DNA of 54,481 nucleotides from the NCBI GenBank assembly GCA_050943255.1, contig JBMNOV010000006.1, forward strand, positions 1 through 54,481, in the 5' to 3' direction. Each line of letters opens with the position of its first letter. Position 1 is the stretch's first letter. Positions 8,345-16,571 of the stretch are shown here, piece by piece. Source of the stretch: UBA4844 sp050943255. Its GTDB lineage: Bacteria; Bacillota; Syntrophomonadia; Syntrophomonadales; Syntrophomonadaceae. The notes below the pieces were generated by a model that saw only the letters and a program-made list of their open reading frames with translations, was not told the DNA's origin and searched no databases. A program made the position numbers and the translations under genes.

Positions 8345-9761
8345 AGAAATAATTGCCGAAGTGTATCCCTGGGAATCGCGTATAGCCATTGTTGAGGATG
8401 GGCGCTTGGTGGAGATCTTTTGGGCAAATAAGGACGAAAATGTAGGTAATATTTACAAAGGGAAGGTCAAAGATATATTACCAGGACTATCATGTGCTTT
8501 TATTGATATTGGGCTTTCCAAGAATGCTTTTTTATATGCAGGTGATATAATCATACCGGGAATGACCAAGGGTAGTAATACCCTGGATCTACTTAAAAGC
8601 GGTCAGGATATAATGGTACAGGTAAAAAAAGAAGCCTTTTCCGAGAAAGGTGCCAGGGTAACCGGGAATTTAAGTATTCCAGGTCACTTTACTGTCCTTT
8701 TACCATACCAGATGGATATTAGTATTTCGCGTAAATTAACTAATAGTCACCGGCGTGAACATTTGCGGCAACTATTGGAAAGGCATAAGTTGACCGATAT
8801 GGGAATAATCTTACGTACTGCCTGCCAGGATGCTGAAGATGAAGAGATCTTAAAAGAAATATATAACCTTATAAAGGTATGGGAAGATATAAACCAACGT
8901 TTTGAGCACAGGCGTGCCCCTAGTCTTATTTATGAAGATATTGATGTGTTGGAAAGAACCTTGCGGGATTACCTGGATGGTGACATACGCCGAGTAGTAG
9001 TTAATAACGAAAGACTAAAGAAAAAGATTATTCACTATATGAATAGTAAAAAGTCCTTCCGTGATTTTACCGTTCAATTTGAAGAAGGTGATCTTTGTGA
9101 GAAATATGGACTCGAAAAGGATATTCGCAGGAGTCTACGACGCAAAGTATGGTTGCGTAATGGTGGTTATTTAATAATCAATGAAACTGAAGCTATGATT
9201 GTAATTGATGTTAATAGTGGCAAGTTTACTGGAAAAAACGATTTTGAAGAAACAGTATTTAACTTAAATATGGAAGCAGCAGTGGAGATTCCGCGCCAAT
9301 TAAGATTACGCAGCCTGGGTGGTATTATTTTAATCGATTTTATTGACATGAAGAATAAAGATAATGAAGATAAAGTAATCCACACACTTAAAAGGGAATT
9401 ATCCAAGGATAAGGCACACACCCGGATTGTTGGCATAACCGGATTAGGTTTCCTGGAAATGACCAGAAAAAAGTCACGCTATGGTATTTCTAAATTTTTT
9501 ATGGATGAATGCTCCAGCTGCAATGGCCGGGGAAAAATAATAAACCTTTTAGCAATATCTTGTGAAATTAAGAGGAAATTGGTTAATATGGGGTATGTGG
9601 AAAATGAAACAATATGTTGCGAAACCAACCCCCGGGTATGCGAATATATTCAAAGTGATGATAAAAACTTGGCTTATATAGAAAACAATACGCAAAAAAA
9701 AGTTAAATTACTTGCAAATCCTGATCTTAATCTTGGTGACTATAAAATATATACGTATTAA
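8337..9761 (+). CDS. rng: Ribonuclease E/G family protein
   Basis: Endoribonuclease for rRNA/mRNA processing, 474 residues, about RNase G length and without the long RNase E scaffold tail. It starts at TTG 8337, overlapping the previous gene, with AAAGGTG upstream. An S1 RNA-binding domain covers roughly residues 35-115 (GNIYKGKVKDILPGLSCAFIDI). The catalytic magnesium aspartates lie in VIDVNSGKF and LIDFIDM. A zinc-link motif CSSCNGRGK sits near residue 395. It precedes the L21 leader and rplU, a common clostridial arrangement. Confidence 0.92.
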   Translation: MDREIIAEVYPWESRIAIVEDGRLVEIFWANKDENVGNIYKGKVKDILPGLSCAFIDIGLSKNAFLYAGDIIIPGMTKGSNTLDLLKSGQDIMVQVKKEAFSEKGARVTGNLSIPGHFTVLLPYQMDISISRKLTNSHRREHLRQLLERHKLTDMGIILRTACQDAEDEEILKEIYNLIKVWEDINQRFEHRRAPSLIYEDIDVLERTLRDYLDGDIRRVVVNNERLKKKIIHYMNSKKSFRDFTVQFEEGDLCEKYGLEKDIRRSLRRKVWLRNGGYLIINETEAMIVIDVNSGKFTGKNDFEETVFNLNMEAAVEIPRQLRLRSLGGIILIDFIDMKNKDNEDKVIHTLKRELSKDKAHTRIVGITGLGFLEMTRKKSRYGISKFFMDECSSCNGRGKIINLLAISCEIKRKLVNMGYVENETICCETNPRVCEYIQSDDKNLAYIENNTQKKVKLLANPDLNLGDYKIYTY

Positions 9762-9861
9762 CCCGAGCTCGCCGGGTAGTACCAGCTACGGGGGTAGGGC
9801 ATACCCTTAAGGGCACAACATGGGGCTTATTCACAATAGACATACCATAGATCTAATTTCC

Positions 9862-9890
9862 TTGACTCAGGTTTATATTTATGTTAATTT
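9862..9890 (+). promoter_or_regulatory. Putative sigma-A promoter for rplU operon
   Basis: TTGACT (9862-9867) is a near-consensus -35. The -10 about 17 bases on (TAATTT, 9885-9890) is weaker. It stands directly before the L21 leader RNA, where a promoter is expected. Confidence 0.5.
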
Positions 9891-9998
9891 AAAATTTGGG
9901 TTGCATGTTTTTTGCAACCGCCCGGTTCGGGCTTATAAATGGCTTTTGCCTGCCTTGCAACCGGCGAGTCTCGAAAAATATGGGGGTGTCAAAGAGTA
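9891..9998 (+). ncRNA. Ribosomal protein L21 leader RNA
   Basis: Upstream of rplU are stacked hairpins typical of the Firmicute L21 leader. GGTTGCA (9899-9905) pairs with TGCAACC (9913-9919). GCCCG (9920-9924) pairs with CGGGC (9928-9932). A further TTGCAACC copy occurs near 9955, so alternative pairing is possible. Known leaders of this class are thought to bind L21 and repress its own synthesis. A covariance search would settle the boundaries. Confidence 0.72.
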
Positions 9999-10310
9999 AT
10001 GTATGCAATTATTACAAGTGGTGGAAAACAGTACAAGGTAAGTGAGGGTTCAATATTAAAGGTCGAAAGATTAAATGCTGCTGTTGGTGACCGCCTAAAT
10101 ATTGACCAGGTATTAATGGTAAGTGGTGAAAATGGGGTCAAGGTTGGTAATCCATTAGTTGCTAATGCTAAGATCGAAGTCGAGGTCTTGGAACAGGGTA
10201 AAGAAAAAAAGATAGTCGTTTTTAAGTACAAGAGGAGAAAAAACTATCGTAGAAAACAAGGCCATCGGCAACCCTTTACCAAACTCAAAGTAATTAAAAT
10301 TGAAGCTTAA
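9999..10310 (+). CDS. rplU: 50S ribosomal protein L21
   Basis: Large-subunit ribosomal protein that contacts 23S rRNA. The 103 residues match the usual length. It begins MYAIITSGGKQYKV and has the basic FKYKRRKNYRRKQGHRQP segment that marks L21. I chose ATG 9999, ten bases after GGGGGTG; the open frame continues upstream only through the leader RNA. The stop overlaps the start of prp (TAATG), which implies coupled translation in rplU-prp-rpmA. Confidence 0.97.
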   Translation: MYAIITSGGKQYKVSEGSILKVERLNAAVGDRLNIDQVLMVSGENGVKVGNPLVANAKIEVEVLEQGKEKKIVVFKYKRRKNYRRKQGHRQPFTKLKVIKIEA

Positions 10311-10639
10311 TGATTTATGTATTAATTACCTATAAGGGTAATGATATAATATCTTATCAGGTTACAGGTCATGCTGGTTTTGCGCCTCAGGGGGAAGATA
10401 TATACTGTGCCGGGATATCTGCAGTAGCACAGACTACCTTGCTGGGATTACTTAAGAACCTGAAAACAAAAATAAAATATCATATTGAAGAAGGCTATCT
10501 ACAGTGTAAGATTCCCTCCGGAATTGATCCGGAAGATATGAAAAAAGCCCAGATTATTCTTTCTACTATGGAGGCCGGAATGCTTTCCATGCAGGAGACT
10601 TATGGTAATTTTATAAAACTTGAAGTGAGGAGGTTGTAA
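10310..10639 (+). CDS. prp: Ribosomal-processing cysteine protease Prp
   Basis: Protease (YsxB family) that removes the N-terminal extension of L27 in Firmicutes. The 109 residues carry the catalytic His in GHAGF (His21) and Cys in EDIYCAG (Cys33). It sits between rplU and rpmA with a one-base overlap upstream and one base between its stop and the rpmA start. The L27 downstream carries a matching cleavable extension, so enzyme and substrate are both present. Confidence 0.94.
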   Translation: MIYVLITYKGNDIISYQVTGHAGFAPQGEDIYCAGISAVAQTTLLGLLKNLKTKIKYHIEEGYLQCKIPSGIDPEDMKKAQIILSTMEAGMLSMQETYGNFIKLEVRRL

Positions 10640-10640
10640 G

Positions 10641-10931
10641 ATGTTTAAGTTTGATTTGCAATTATTTGCCCATAAAAAAGGTGTCGGTAGTTCCAAGAAC
10701 GGAAGAGATAGTAAATCTAAACGCTTAGGTGTTAAAAGATATGATGGTCAAGTAGTTAGAGCCGGTAACATCTTGGTAAGACAGCGGGGAACCAAAATTC
10801 ACCCAGGTAACAATGTGATGATCGGCGGGGACGATACTTTATTTGCGGTTATAGATGGTAAAGTTAAATTTGAAAGAAAAGGCAGAGATAAAAAACAGGT
10901 TAGTGTATACCCTTTAGATGCAATAGTATAG
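10641..10931 (+). CDS. rpmA: 50S ribosomal protein L27 with cleavable N-terminal extension
   Basis: L27 reaches toward the peptidyl-transferase centre, so its N-terminus must be exact. The protein (96 residues) begins MFKFDLQLF and then AHKKGVGSSKNGRDS, the usual mature start. The LQLF-A junction fits the Prp cleavage motif known from Staphylococcus. The remainder (KRLGVKRYDGQVVRAGNILV) is canonical L27. GAGGAGG lies just before the ATG. Confidence 0.97.
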   Translation: MFKFDLQLFAHKKGVGSSKNGRDSKSKRLGVKRYDGQVVRAGNILVRQRGTKIHPGNNVMIGGDDTLFAVIDGKVKFERKGRDKKQVSVYPLDAIV

Positions 10932-10955
10932 GACGGGTTTGTAATAGATTAAAAT

Positions 10956-10988
10956 AAAGAGGGAAAGCCTACTGCTTTCCCTCTTTGC
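10956..10988 (+). terminator. Rho-independent terminator after rpmA
   Basis: AAAGAGGGAAAGC (from 10956) pairs with GCTTTCCCTCTTT (10974-10986) around a five-base loop, followed by GCCTTTTC. It closes the rplU-prp-rpmA operon. Confidence 0.85.
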
Positions 10989-11067
10989 CTTTTCTGGATT
11001 TTGAAGGGGAAACGTGGAGATTTACAGGTCGATTTGTTATTATTAGGGAGAAGAAAGAGGGGAACTT

Positions 11068-11523
11068 ATGGGAGATATGCACACGGTAGAAACCCTGAGG
11101 CAGTTAAGACATGATTTTGGTAATTATCTACAGGTGATCTTAGGCTACATAGATCTTAATCAACCATATCAAGCAAGGGAGTATATACTAGAGATAGTAG
11201 AAAATTTGGCTGCAGAACGAAATATATTCGAGATCCCGGATAACCAAGCAATTCTTTATTTTTATAATCAGCTTCTAAAGGCTCGTAATTTGGGGATAAT
11301 ACTCAGGTATAAAGATCTGAATATCAATTCATGGAGTAGATTAATGGAACTAAATGAACCATTTAACACATTATCAGCCCTATCCCAAAGGTTGCAAGAA
11401 AAAGACGATAATTTGAGGATAAGCCTCTCCTTAAATGAAATAGGAAAGAGTATCATAATGCTTTTTGAATGGCAAAAACCTGAAGCAGGGAAGTATAAGG
11501 TTATTATCGAGGAGTTGAAATAA
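11068..11523 (+). CDS. Spo0B-like sporulation phosphotransferase
   Basis: Protein of 151 residues between rpmA and obgE, the position of spo0B in Bacillus. The N-terminal helix has LRHDFGNYLQVILGYIDL, matching the Spo0B phospho-accepting His motif (LRHD; here His15) and the first helix of its dimer. The C-terminal half is short and lacks clear ATP-binding motifs, as in Spo0B, which resembles a histidine kinase without kinase activity. Whether it passes phosphate in a Spo0F-Spo0B-Spo0A relay here is unproven. It ends one base before obgE. Confidence 0.7.
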   Translation: MGDMHTVETLRQLRHDFGNYLQVILGYIDLNQPYQAREYILEIVENLAAERNIFEIPDNQAILYFYNQLLKARNLGIILRYKDLNINSWSRLMELNEPFNTLSALSQRLQEKDDNLRISLSLNEIGKSIIMLFEWQKPEAGKYKVIIEELK

Positions 11524-12786
11524 ATGTTTATCGATCGTGCCCGAATATATGTGCGGGGTGGAGATGGTGGCAATGGTATAGTTGCTTTTCGCCGGGAAAA
11601 ATATGTGCCTATGGGAGGTCCTTCTGGTGGTGATGGAGGACGCGGGGGCAACGTTATTTTTGTAGCTGATAAAGGTCTAAGCACTTTAATGGATTTCAAG
11701 TATCGCCGTCATTTTAAAGCTATGCGCGGTGCTCATGGTCAGGGGAAAAATATGCATGGTGCCTGGGGTGAGGATTTAATAGTTAAAGTTCCTGTAGGCA
11801 CTATTATAAAGGATGATGGTAATGGGGAGGTAATTGCTGATCTTACTAGAAATGGCCAGGAAACAGTGGTAGCCCGGGGTGGGCGCGGGGGAAGGGGAAA
11901 CGCGCGTTTTGCCACTGCTAACAATAAGGCACCTTCTGTATCCGAAAACGGCGAGCCCGGCCAGGAGAGATGGATTATACTGGAGTTAAAGCTATTAGCT
12001 GATGTCGGATTAGTGGGTTTCCCCAATGCTGGAAAGTCTACTTTAATATCACGCATATCGGCAGCCAAACCTAAAATTGCTGACTACCCTTTTACAACAC
12101 TGGTACCTAATCTGGGGGTTGTAATGACCAGGAGCGGGGAGTCTTTTGTTGTAGCGGATATTCCCGGTTTGATTGCGGGAGCTCATCAGGGTTCAGGTTT
12201 AGGTCATGAATTCCTGCGCCATATCGAAAGAACCCGTATACTTTTAATAGTATTAGATACTGCCCAAACTGAAGGTCGCGACGTGATTGATGATTTTGAG
12301 GTTTTGCGCCAAGAATTGGAACTTTACCAAACTGATTTAAAGTCAAGGCCATATTTAATAGTTGCTAATAAAATAGATATCCCTGCTGCCCAGGAGAATT
12401 ATGAGAGACTTGTAGCAAAGTATGGTGATTTAGTTTATGCTGTTTCGGCGGTTTCCGGCCTGGGGATTGATAGGCTAGTTGAAGCGGCTTATGAGCTGCT
12501 GCAGAAAGTTCCCCGGGATATTGTTAATTGTGGTGAAAAGCCGGTAATGCACCTTTTTGAAGAAGAAGAGGCTTTTGTAATTGATAAAGTTGATGGTGTA
12601 TTTGAAGTAAGCGGAGCGAGAATTGAAAAACTTTTGGCTATGACAAACTTTAATACAGATGATGGTTTGCAGAGGTTTCAGAGAATAGTCGAACGGATGG
12701 GTCTGGAGCAGGCTTTGCGGGAAAAGGGAATTAAGGCCGGGGATACAGTGAGAATAAAAGGAATTGAATTTGACTATAGTGATTAA
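11524..12786 (+). CDS. obgE: GTPase ObgE/CgtA
   Basis: Essential ribosome-associated GTPase (420 residues). It has a glycine-rich Obg fold (MFIDRARIYVRGGDGGNGI), a G domain with GFPNAGKST (Walker A), DIPGLI (G3) and ANKIDIP (G4), and a C-terminal OCT domain of about 80 residues seen in the longer Firmicute Obg proteins. It follows the spo0B-like gene without a gap and lies 17 bases before proB. It acts in 50S assembly and stress signalling. Confidence 0.96.
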   Translation: MFIDRARIYVRGGDGGNGIVAFRREKYVPMGGPSGGDGGRGGNVIFVADKGLSTLMDFKYRRHFKAMRGAHGQGKNMHGAWGEDLIVKVPVGTIIKDDGNGEVIADLTRNGQETVVARGGRGGRGNARFATANNKAPSVSENGEPGQERWIILELKLLADVGLVGFPNAGKSTLISRISAAKPKIADYPFTTLVPNLGVVMTRSGESFVVADIPGLIAGAHQGSGLGHEFLRHIERTRILLIVLDTAQTEGRDVIDDFEVLRQELELYQTDLKSRPYLIVANKIDIPAAQENYERLVAKYGDLVYAVSAVSGLGIDRLVEAAYELLQKVPRDIVNCGEKPVMHLFEEEEAFVIDKVDGVFEVSGARIEKLLAMTNFNTDDGLQRFQRIVERMGLEQALREKGIKAGDTVRIKGIEFDYSD

Positions 12787-12803
12787 AAAATGGAGTGGTG
12801 GAA

Positions 12804-13937
12804 TTGAGCCAAAGGGAGGATTTAAAACTCTGCCAGCGGGTAGTGGTTAAAGTTGGAACAAGTACCCTTACATATAGTAACGGAAAGCTTAATTTACAGC
12901 GAATTGAACGGCTTGTAAGGGAAATGGCAGATTTACATAACCGGGGTATAGAGGTACTGCTGGTAAGCTCAGGGGCTATTGGTGTAGGAGCTAACCGGAT
13001 GGGGTTTAACAAGCTTCCTCATACAATCCCAGAGAAACAAGCTTTAGCTGCGATAGGTCAGGGAGCCCTGGTACATCTTTATGAAAAGCTATTTGGCGAA
13101 TATAGCAAAACTGTTGCCCAGGTTTTGCTTACTCGGGGAGATCTGGATGAACGCCTGCGCTATCTTAATGCAACTAATGCCCTTCTGGCTATATTAGGAT
13201 TAGGGGTAATTCCTATTATTAATGAAAATGATACAGTGGCGGTTGAGGAAATAAGATTCGGGGATAACGATACCCTGTCAGCCCTAGTTTCTGCAATAGT
13301 AAATGCTGATCTTCTTATAATATTATCAGATGTTGATGGATTATATGATTCCGATCCTAGAGTGAATCAGGAGGCTTGTTTGCAAAGTGAGGTCGAAGAG
13401 ATTACTTTGGAACTGGAGGAGAATTCCAGGAACCGGGGCAGCAGTTTTTCCAGCGGGGGTATGCTGACCAAACTAAAAGCCGCTCGAATTTGTATGGCGG
13501 CTGGGGTGCCAATGGTTATTGCTAACAGTGATAGTGATAATGTTATTCACCGTATTATTAGCGGTGAGAAAATTGGAACCCTTTTCATACCGCGGGAAGA
13601 AAAGCTGCATGCACGCAAAAAATGGATTGCTTTTGGAACAGTGACCCAGGGTCAGGTCCTGGTTGATCCGGGAGCAGAAATTGCTTTGCTGAAAAAGGGT
13701 AAAAGCCTTTTACCATCAGGAATAGTAGCGGTTGAGGGCGACTTTGAAAGAGGGACAGTAGTAGCAGTTGTGACAGCGAACGATAGGCGGGAGATAGCAC
13801 GGGGCATGGTCAACTATAGTTCTGGTGAAATTAAGCAAATAGCGGGTAAGAAAAGTTCAGATATTAAAAAAATACTACATGGTAAGGATTATGATGAAGT
13901 AATTCATCGTAATAATTTATGGGTGGAACATTTATAA
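12804..13937 (+). CDS. proB: Glutamate 5-kinase
   Basis: First enzyme of proline synthesis, phosphorylating L-glutamate. I start it at TTG 12804, eight bases after GGAG (12792-12795); GTG codons at 12795 and 12798 overlap that site. The 377 residues have VVVKVGTSTLT, LLVSSGAIGVG, IPIINENDTVAV, FGDNDTLSA and GGMLTKLKAA of the amino-acid kinase domain, then a C-terminal PUA domain. Its end is 14 bases before the chosen proA start. Confidence 0.95.
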   Translation: MSQREDLKLCQRVVVKVGTSTLTYSNGKLNLQRIERLVREMADLHNRGIEVLLVSSGAIGVGANRMGFNKLPHTIPEKQALAAIGQGALVHLYEKLFGEYSKTVAQVLLTRGDLDERLRYLNATNALLAILGLGVIPIINENDTVAVEEIRFGDNDTLSALVSAIVNADLLIILSDVDGLYDSDPRVNQEACLQSEVEEITLELEENSRNRGSSFSSGGMLTKLKAARICMAAGVPMVIANSDSDNVIHRIISGEKIGTLFIPREEKLHARKKWIAFGTVTQGQVLVDPGAEIALLKKGKSLLPSGIVAVEGDFERGTVVAVVTANDRREIARGMVNYSSGEIKQIAGKKSSDIKKILHGKDYDEVIHRNNLWVEHL

Positions 13938-13951
13938 AGGAGAGAATAGGT

Positions 13952-15211
13952 ATGGGTAATAAGTTAGAGGAAATATTATTGGAACAAGGGAGAAGGGCTA
14001 AGATAGCGGCACGTTATTTAGCGACTGCATCAACTACGGTTAAGAATGAAGCTTTATTAGCCATGGCAGAAGATCTGGAGGTCAATATCCCGCAATTGTT
14101 AGAAGCTAATCGAAGAGATCTGGAAAATGGCCGTCTACAGGGGCTTGGCTCAGCTTTACTGGAGCGCTTAGCCCTTAACGAGTCGCGGGTCAAGGATATG
14201 GCTCAGGGCTTGCGAGAAATTGCGGCTCTTCCTGATCCTATTGGTGAAGTTGTGGGAATGTGGAGACGTCCCAATGGAATTGAAGTAGGTCGTATTCGCA
14301 CCCCCATAGGGGTAGTCGGTATAATTTATGAATCCCGACCTAATGTAACTGCTGATGCTGCGGGACTTTGTTTAAAAGCTGGCAATGCTATTCTCCTGCG
14401 GGGTGGCGGCGAAGCGCTTAACTCTAACCGGGTTATTGCCCGTATAATTGCTGGAGCTGCCAGCCGCTTGGGAATCCCGCAAGGAGCTATACAGTTGGTG
14501 GACAGTGAGGACCGGGAAGCTGCTAAAGTTATGATGAAGATGAATGGTTATCTTGATGTCTTAATTCCGCGCGGCGGTAAAGGACTTAAACAAGTGGTGA
14601 TGGATAACGCAACTGTACCTTATATAATGACCGGTATGGGCAATTGTCATGTATATGTTGATGAATATGCCGATCTTAATAAAGCTCATGCTATTGTATT
14701 TAATGCTAAAGTGCAGCGACCCTCGGTATGCAATGCAGCTGAGACCCTTCTGGTTCATACTGCAGTGGCGGAAGCTTTTTTGCCTTCGATGGTTAAGGAA
14801 CTACAAGATGCAGGTGTGGAAATTCGAGCATGTGAGCGCAGCCGGGCAATTGTAGGCCAGGTGAAATCAGCTAATTCTGAGGATTGGGATATGGAATACC
14901 TTGATCTAATCTTAGCAGTAAAAATAGTAGATGATGTGGAAGAAGCTATAGAGCACATAAATACTCATGGAACTGGTCATAGCGAAGCAATAGTAAGCCA
15001 GAACTATAGTAATGTTCGACGTTTTCTAGCTGCAGTTGATGCAGCAGCGGTTTATGCCAATGCATCTACCCGCTTTACGGATGGCAATGTTTTCGGTTTT
15101 GGAGCAGAAATGGGAATTAGTACCCAAAAACTCCACGCCCGTGGTCCTATGGGTCTGCATGAACTAACAACTACCAAGTTTATTATCTATGGTGATGGCC
15201 ATATCCGTTAA
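13952..15211 (+). CDS. proA: Gamma-glutamyl phosphate reductase
   Basis: Second proline enzyme, reducing glutamyl phosphate with NADPH. The start ATG 13952 follows AAAGGAGAG by about eight bases; an in-frame GTG/ATG region upstream belongs to proB. The 419 residues show GVVGIIYESRPNVTADAAGL, LIPRGGKGL, the active-site Cys in QRPSVCNAAETLLVH, and FGFGAEMGISTQKLHARGPM. All are canonical, so the pair proB-proA should be functional. Confidence 0.96.
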   Translation: MGNKLEEILLEQGRRAKIAARYLATASTTVKNEALLAMAEDLEVNIPQLLEANRRDLENGRLQGLGSALLERLALNESRVKDMAQGLREIAALPDPIGEVVGMWRRPNGIEVGRIRTPIGVVGIIYESRPNVTADAAGLCLKAGNAILLRGGGEALNSNRVIARIIAGAASRLGIPQGAIQLVDSEDREAAKVMMKMNGYLDVLIPRGGKGLKQVVMDNATVPYIMTGMGNCHVYVDEYADLNKAHAIVFNAKVQRPSVCNAAETLLVHTAVAEAFLPSMVKELQDAGVEIRACERSRAIVGQVKSANSEDWDMEYLDLILAVKIVDDVEEAIEHINTHGTGHSEAIVSQNYSNVRRFLAAVDAAAVYANASTRFTDGNVFGFGAEMGISTQKLHARGPMGLHELTTTKFIIYGDGHIR

Positions 15212-15270
15212 GTTCCTACCTGCCATGGATAGCAACAGTACGTAATAATAAATATTAAGGGGGAGAGTAA

Positions 15271-16527
15271 ATGCTAGGCCAAATGCTAGCTCTTTTTGAA
15301 GCCTATGGCCTGTGGGGATTACTAGTACTGGCATTTGCCGAATCTTCTTTTTTTCCTGTTCCACCGGATTTATTATTAATTCCCCTTTGTTTATCTAGTT
15401 CTAATCAAGCACTTATTTATGCCTTACTTTGTACATTGGCCTCGGTGGCTGGGGGCTATCTGGGCTATGTTCTCGGTAAAATAATTGGTCAGCCTTTACT
15501 CTACCGTTTTGCTTCTGCCCAGACGGTTAAAAAGGTAGAAGAGATCTTTACTCGTTATGGAGCCTGGGCTATGTTTGTGGCTGGACTAACACCTATTCCT
15601 TATAAAGTTTTTACAATATCAGCAGGTATTTTCGGAATGTGGGTTCCGTCCTTTATCCTTGCATCATTGCTGGGGCGGGGATTACGTTTTTTTACTGAGG
15701 CTATTCTGATTATGGTTATTGGCGATAAAGCTGTTAGCTTTATAGCAAATAATTTTGAATGGCTTACTATACTTATGGCACTTGGTGTAATAGCCTGCTA
15801 CTATTTCTATAAAAAAGGACAGTTCTTGGGAGAGAGTTTTAACAAATGGGTTAAAGCAATTGTAACTCCATTACGTAGAAAACTGCGGAAAATTAATGAA
15901 AACACCTATAGAATAGCGGGTGAAGTGACCGCGATTTTAGGCTGTGGCGCTTTTCTAACCTTTTTTTTAGCTGATGTTATTGTTGATAAGCTTTCCCAGG
16001 AATTACATCAAAGTGATATGTTGGTTAACCGTTTTATTAAACCATATCTGGGAGACAGCTGGAACTTGTTAAACCAAATATTTAGCGGATGGGCTTTGTT
16101 TATATTTATAGGATTGGCCATCTTTATCTGGTTAAGGCAGGGAACTAAACAGCGAATATGGTTTTTAACAGTATCTTTAATAGGATCTAGTGCTGTATTA
16201 TGGGGCTTTAGTCGTATACTACTACATGTAAATTGGGTAAATTCAAGTATGTATTATTCTACAGCTCCCTTTGCTTACTTAATTAATGATACTTTATGGG
16301 CATCATTAAGTATAGTATTCTTTGCTGGTGAAAGGCCTTTAGGGGGCAAGAATGCAGGAAACCTGTTAACCGGAGGATTGTTCTTAATATTTTTGGCGAT
16401 TTGTCGTATCAGTATAGGGCTAAAGGCATCAGATATTTTAATAAGTTATGCTACTGCAGCCCTGTGGGCGGTTGTCTTATGGTTAATATTTCTGAAAAAA
16501 GCTTACCGCCGAGAAAAGCCATTGTAG
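15271..16527 (+). CDS. DedA-domain membrane protein fused to a degenerate PAP2-like domain
   Basis: Polytopic membrane protein of 418 residues. Residues 1-190 resemble the DedA/SNARE-associated (YqaA) family: ESSFFPVPPDLLLIPLCL, YLGYVLGKIIGQP, and GLTPIPYKVFTISAGIFGM with the family's Arg region GRGLRFF. From about residue 215 to 410 there is a second membrane domain with the layout of a PAP2 phosphatase. The catalytic motifs there look eroded: the KxxxxxxRP site reads as SRILLHVNW, the PSGH site as YSTAPFAY, and the SRxxxxxH site as CRISIGLKASDIL. GGGGGAG precedes the ATG. A lipid transport or scramblase role is possible; phosphatase activity looks doubtful. Confidence 0.7.
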   Translation: MLGQMLALFEAYGLWGLLVLAFAESSFFPVPPDLLLIPLCLSSSNQALIYALLCTLASVAGGYLGYVLGKIIGQPLLYRFASAQTVKKVEEIFTRYGAWAMFVAGLTPIPYKVFTISAGIFGMWVPSFILASLLGRGLRFFTEAILIMVIGDKAVSFIANNFEWLTILMALGVIACYYFYKKGQFLGESFNKWVKAIVTPLRRKLRKINENTYRIAGEVTAILGCGAFLTFFLADVIVDKLSQELHQSDMLVNRFIKPYLGDSWNLLNQIFSGWALFIFIGLAIFIWLRQGTKQRIWFLTVSLIGSSAVLWGFSRILLHVNWVNSSMYYSTAPFAYLINDTLWASLSIVFFAGERPLGGKNAGNLLTGGLFLIFLAICRISIGLKASDILISYATAALWAVVLWLIFLKKAYRREKPL

Positions 16528-16551
16528 GGAACGGTACAAGGCCGTTCCCTA
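16525..16551. repeat. Hairpin between convergent genes
   Basis: TAGGGAACGG (16525-16534) and CCGTTCCCTA (16542-16551) form a perfect 10-bp stem with a seven-base loop between the DedA fusion gene and the convergent cysteine-synthase gene. Neither strand has a T-run on the correct side, so termination is possible but not canonical. Confidence 0.6.
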
Positions 16552-16571
16552 AAAACATCTAAATTAACCAT

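Noticed and set aside
11268..11699. Antisense frame of 143 codons across the spo0B-like/obgE junction
   Set aside because: The Pro/Ser-rich product mirrors the Gly-rich Obg fold on the other strand. There is no start signal.
16525..16551. Hairpin as a canonical terminator
   Set aside because: The A-tract lies on the wrong side for plus-strand termination, and the minus strand has no downstream T-run. It is listed only as a hairpin.
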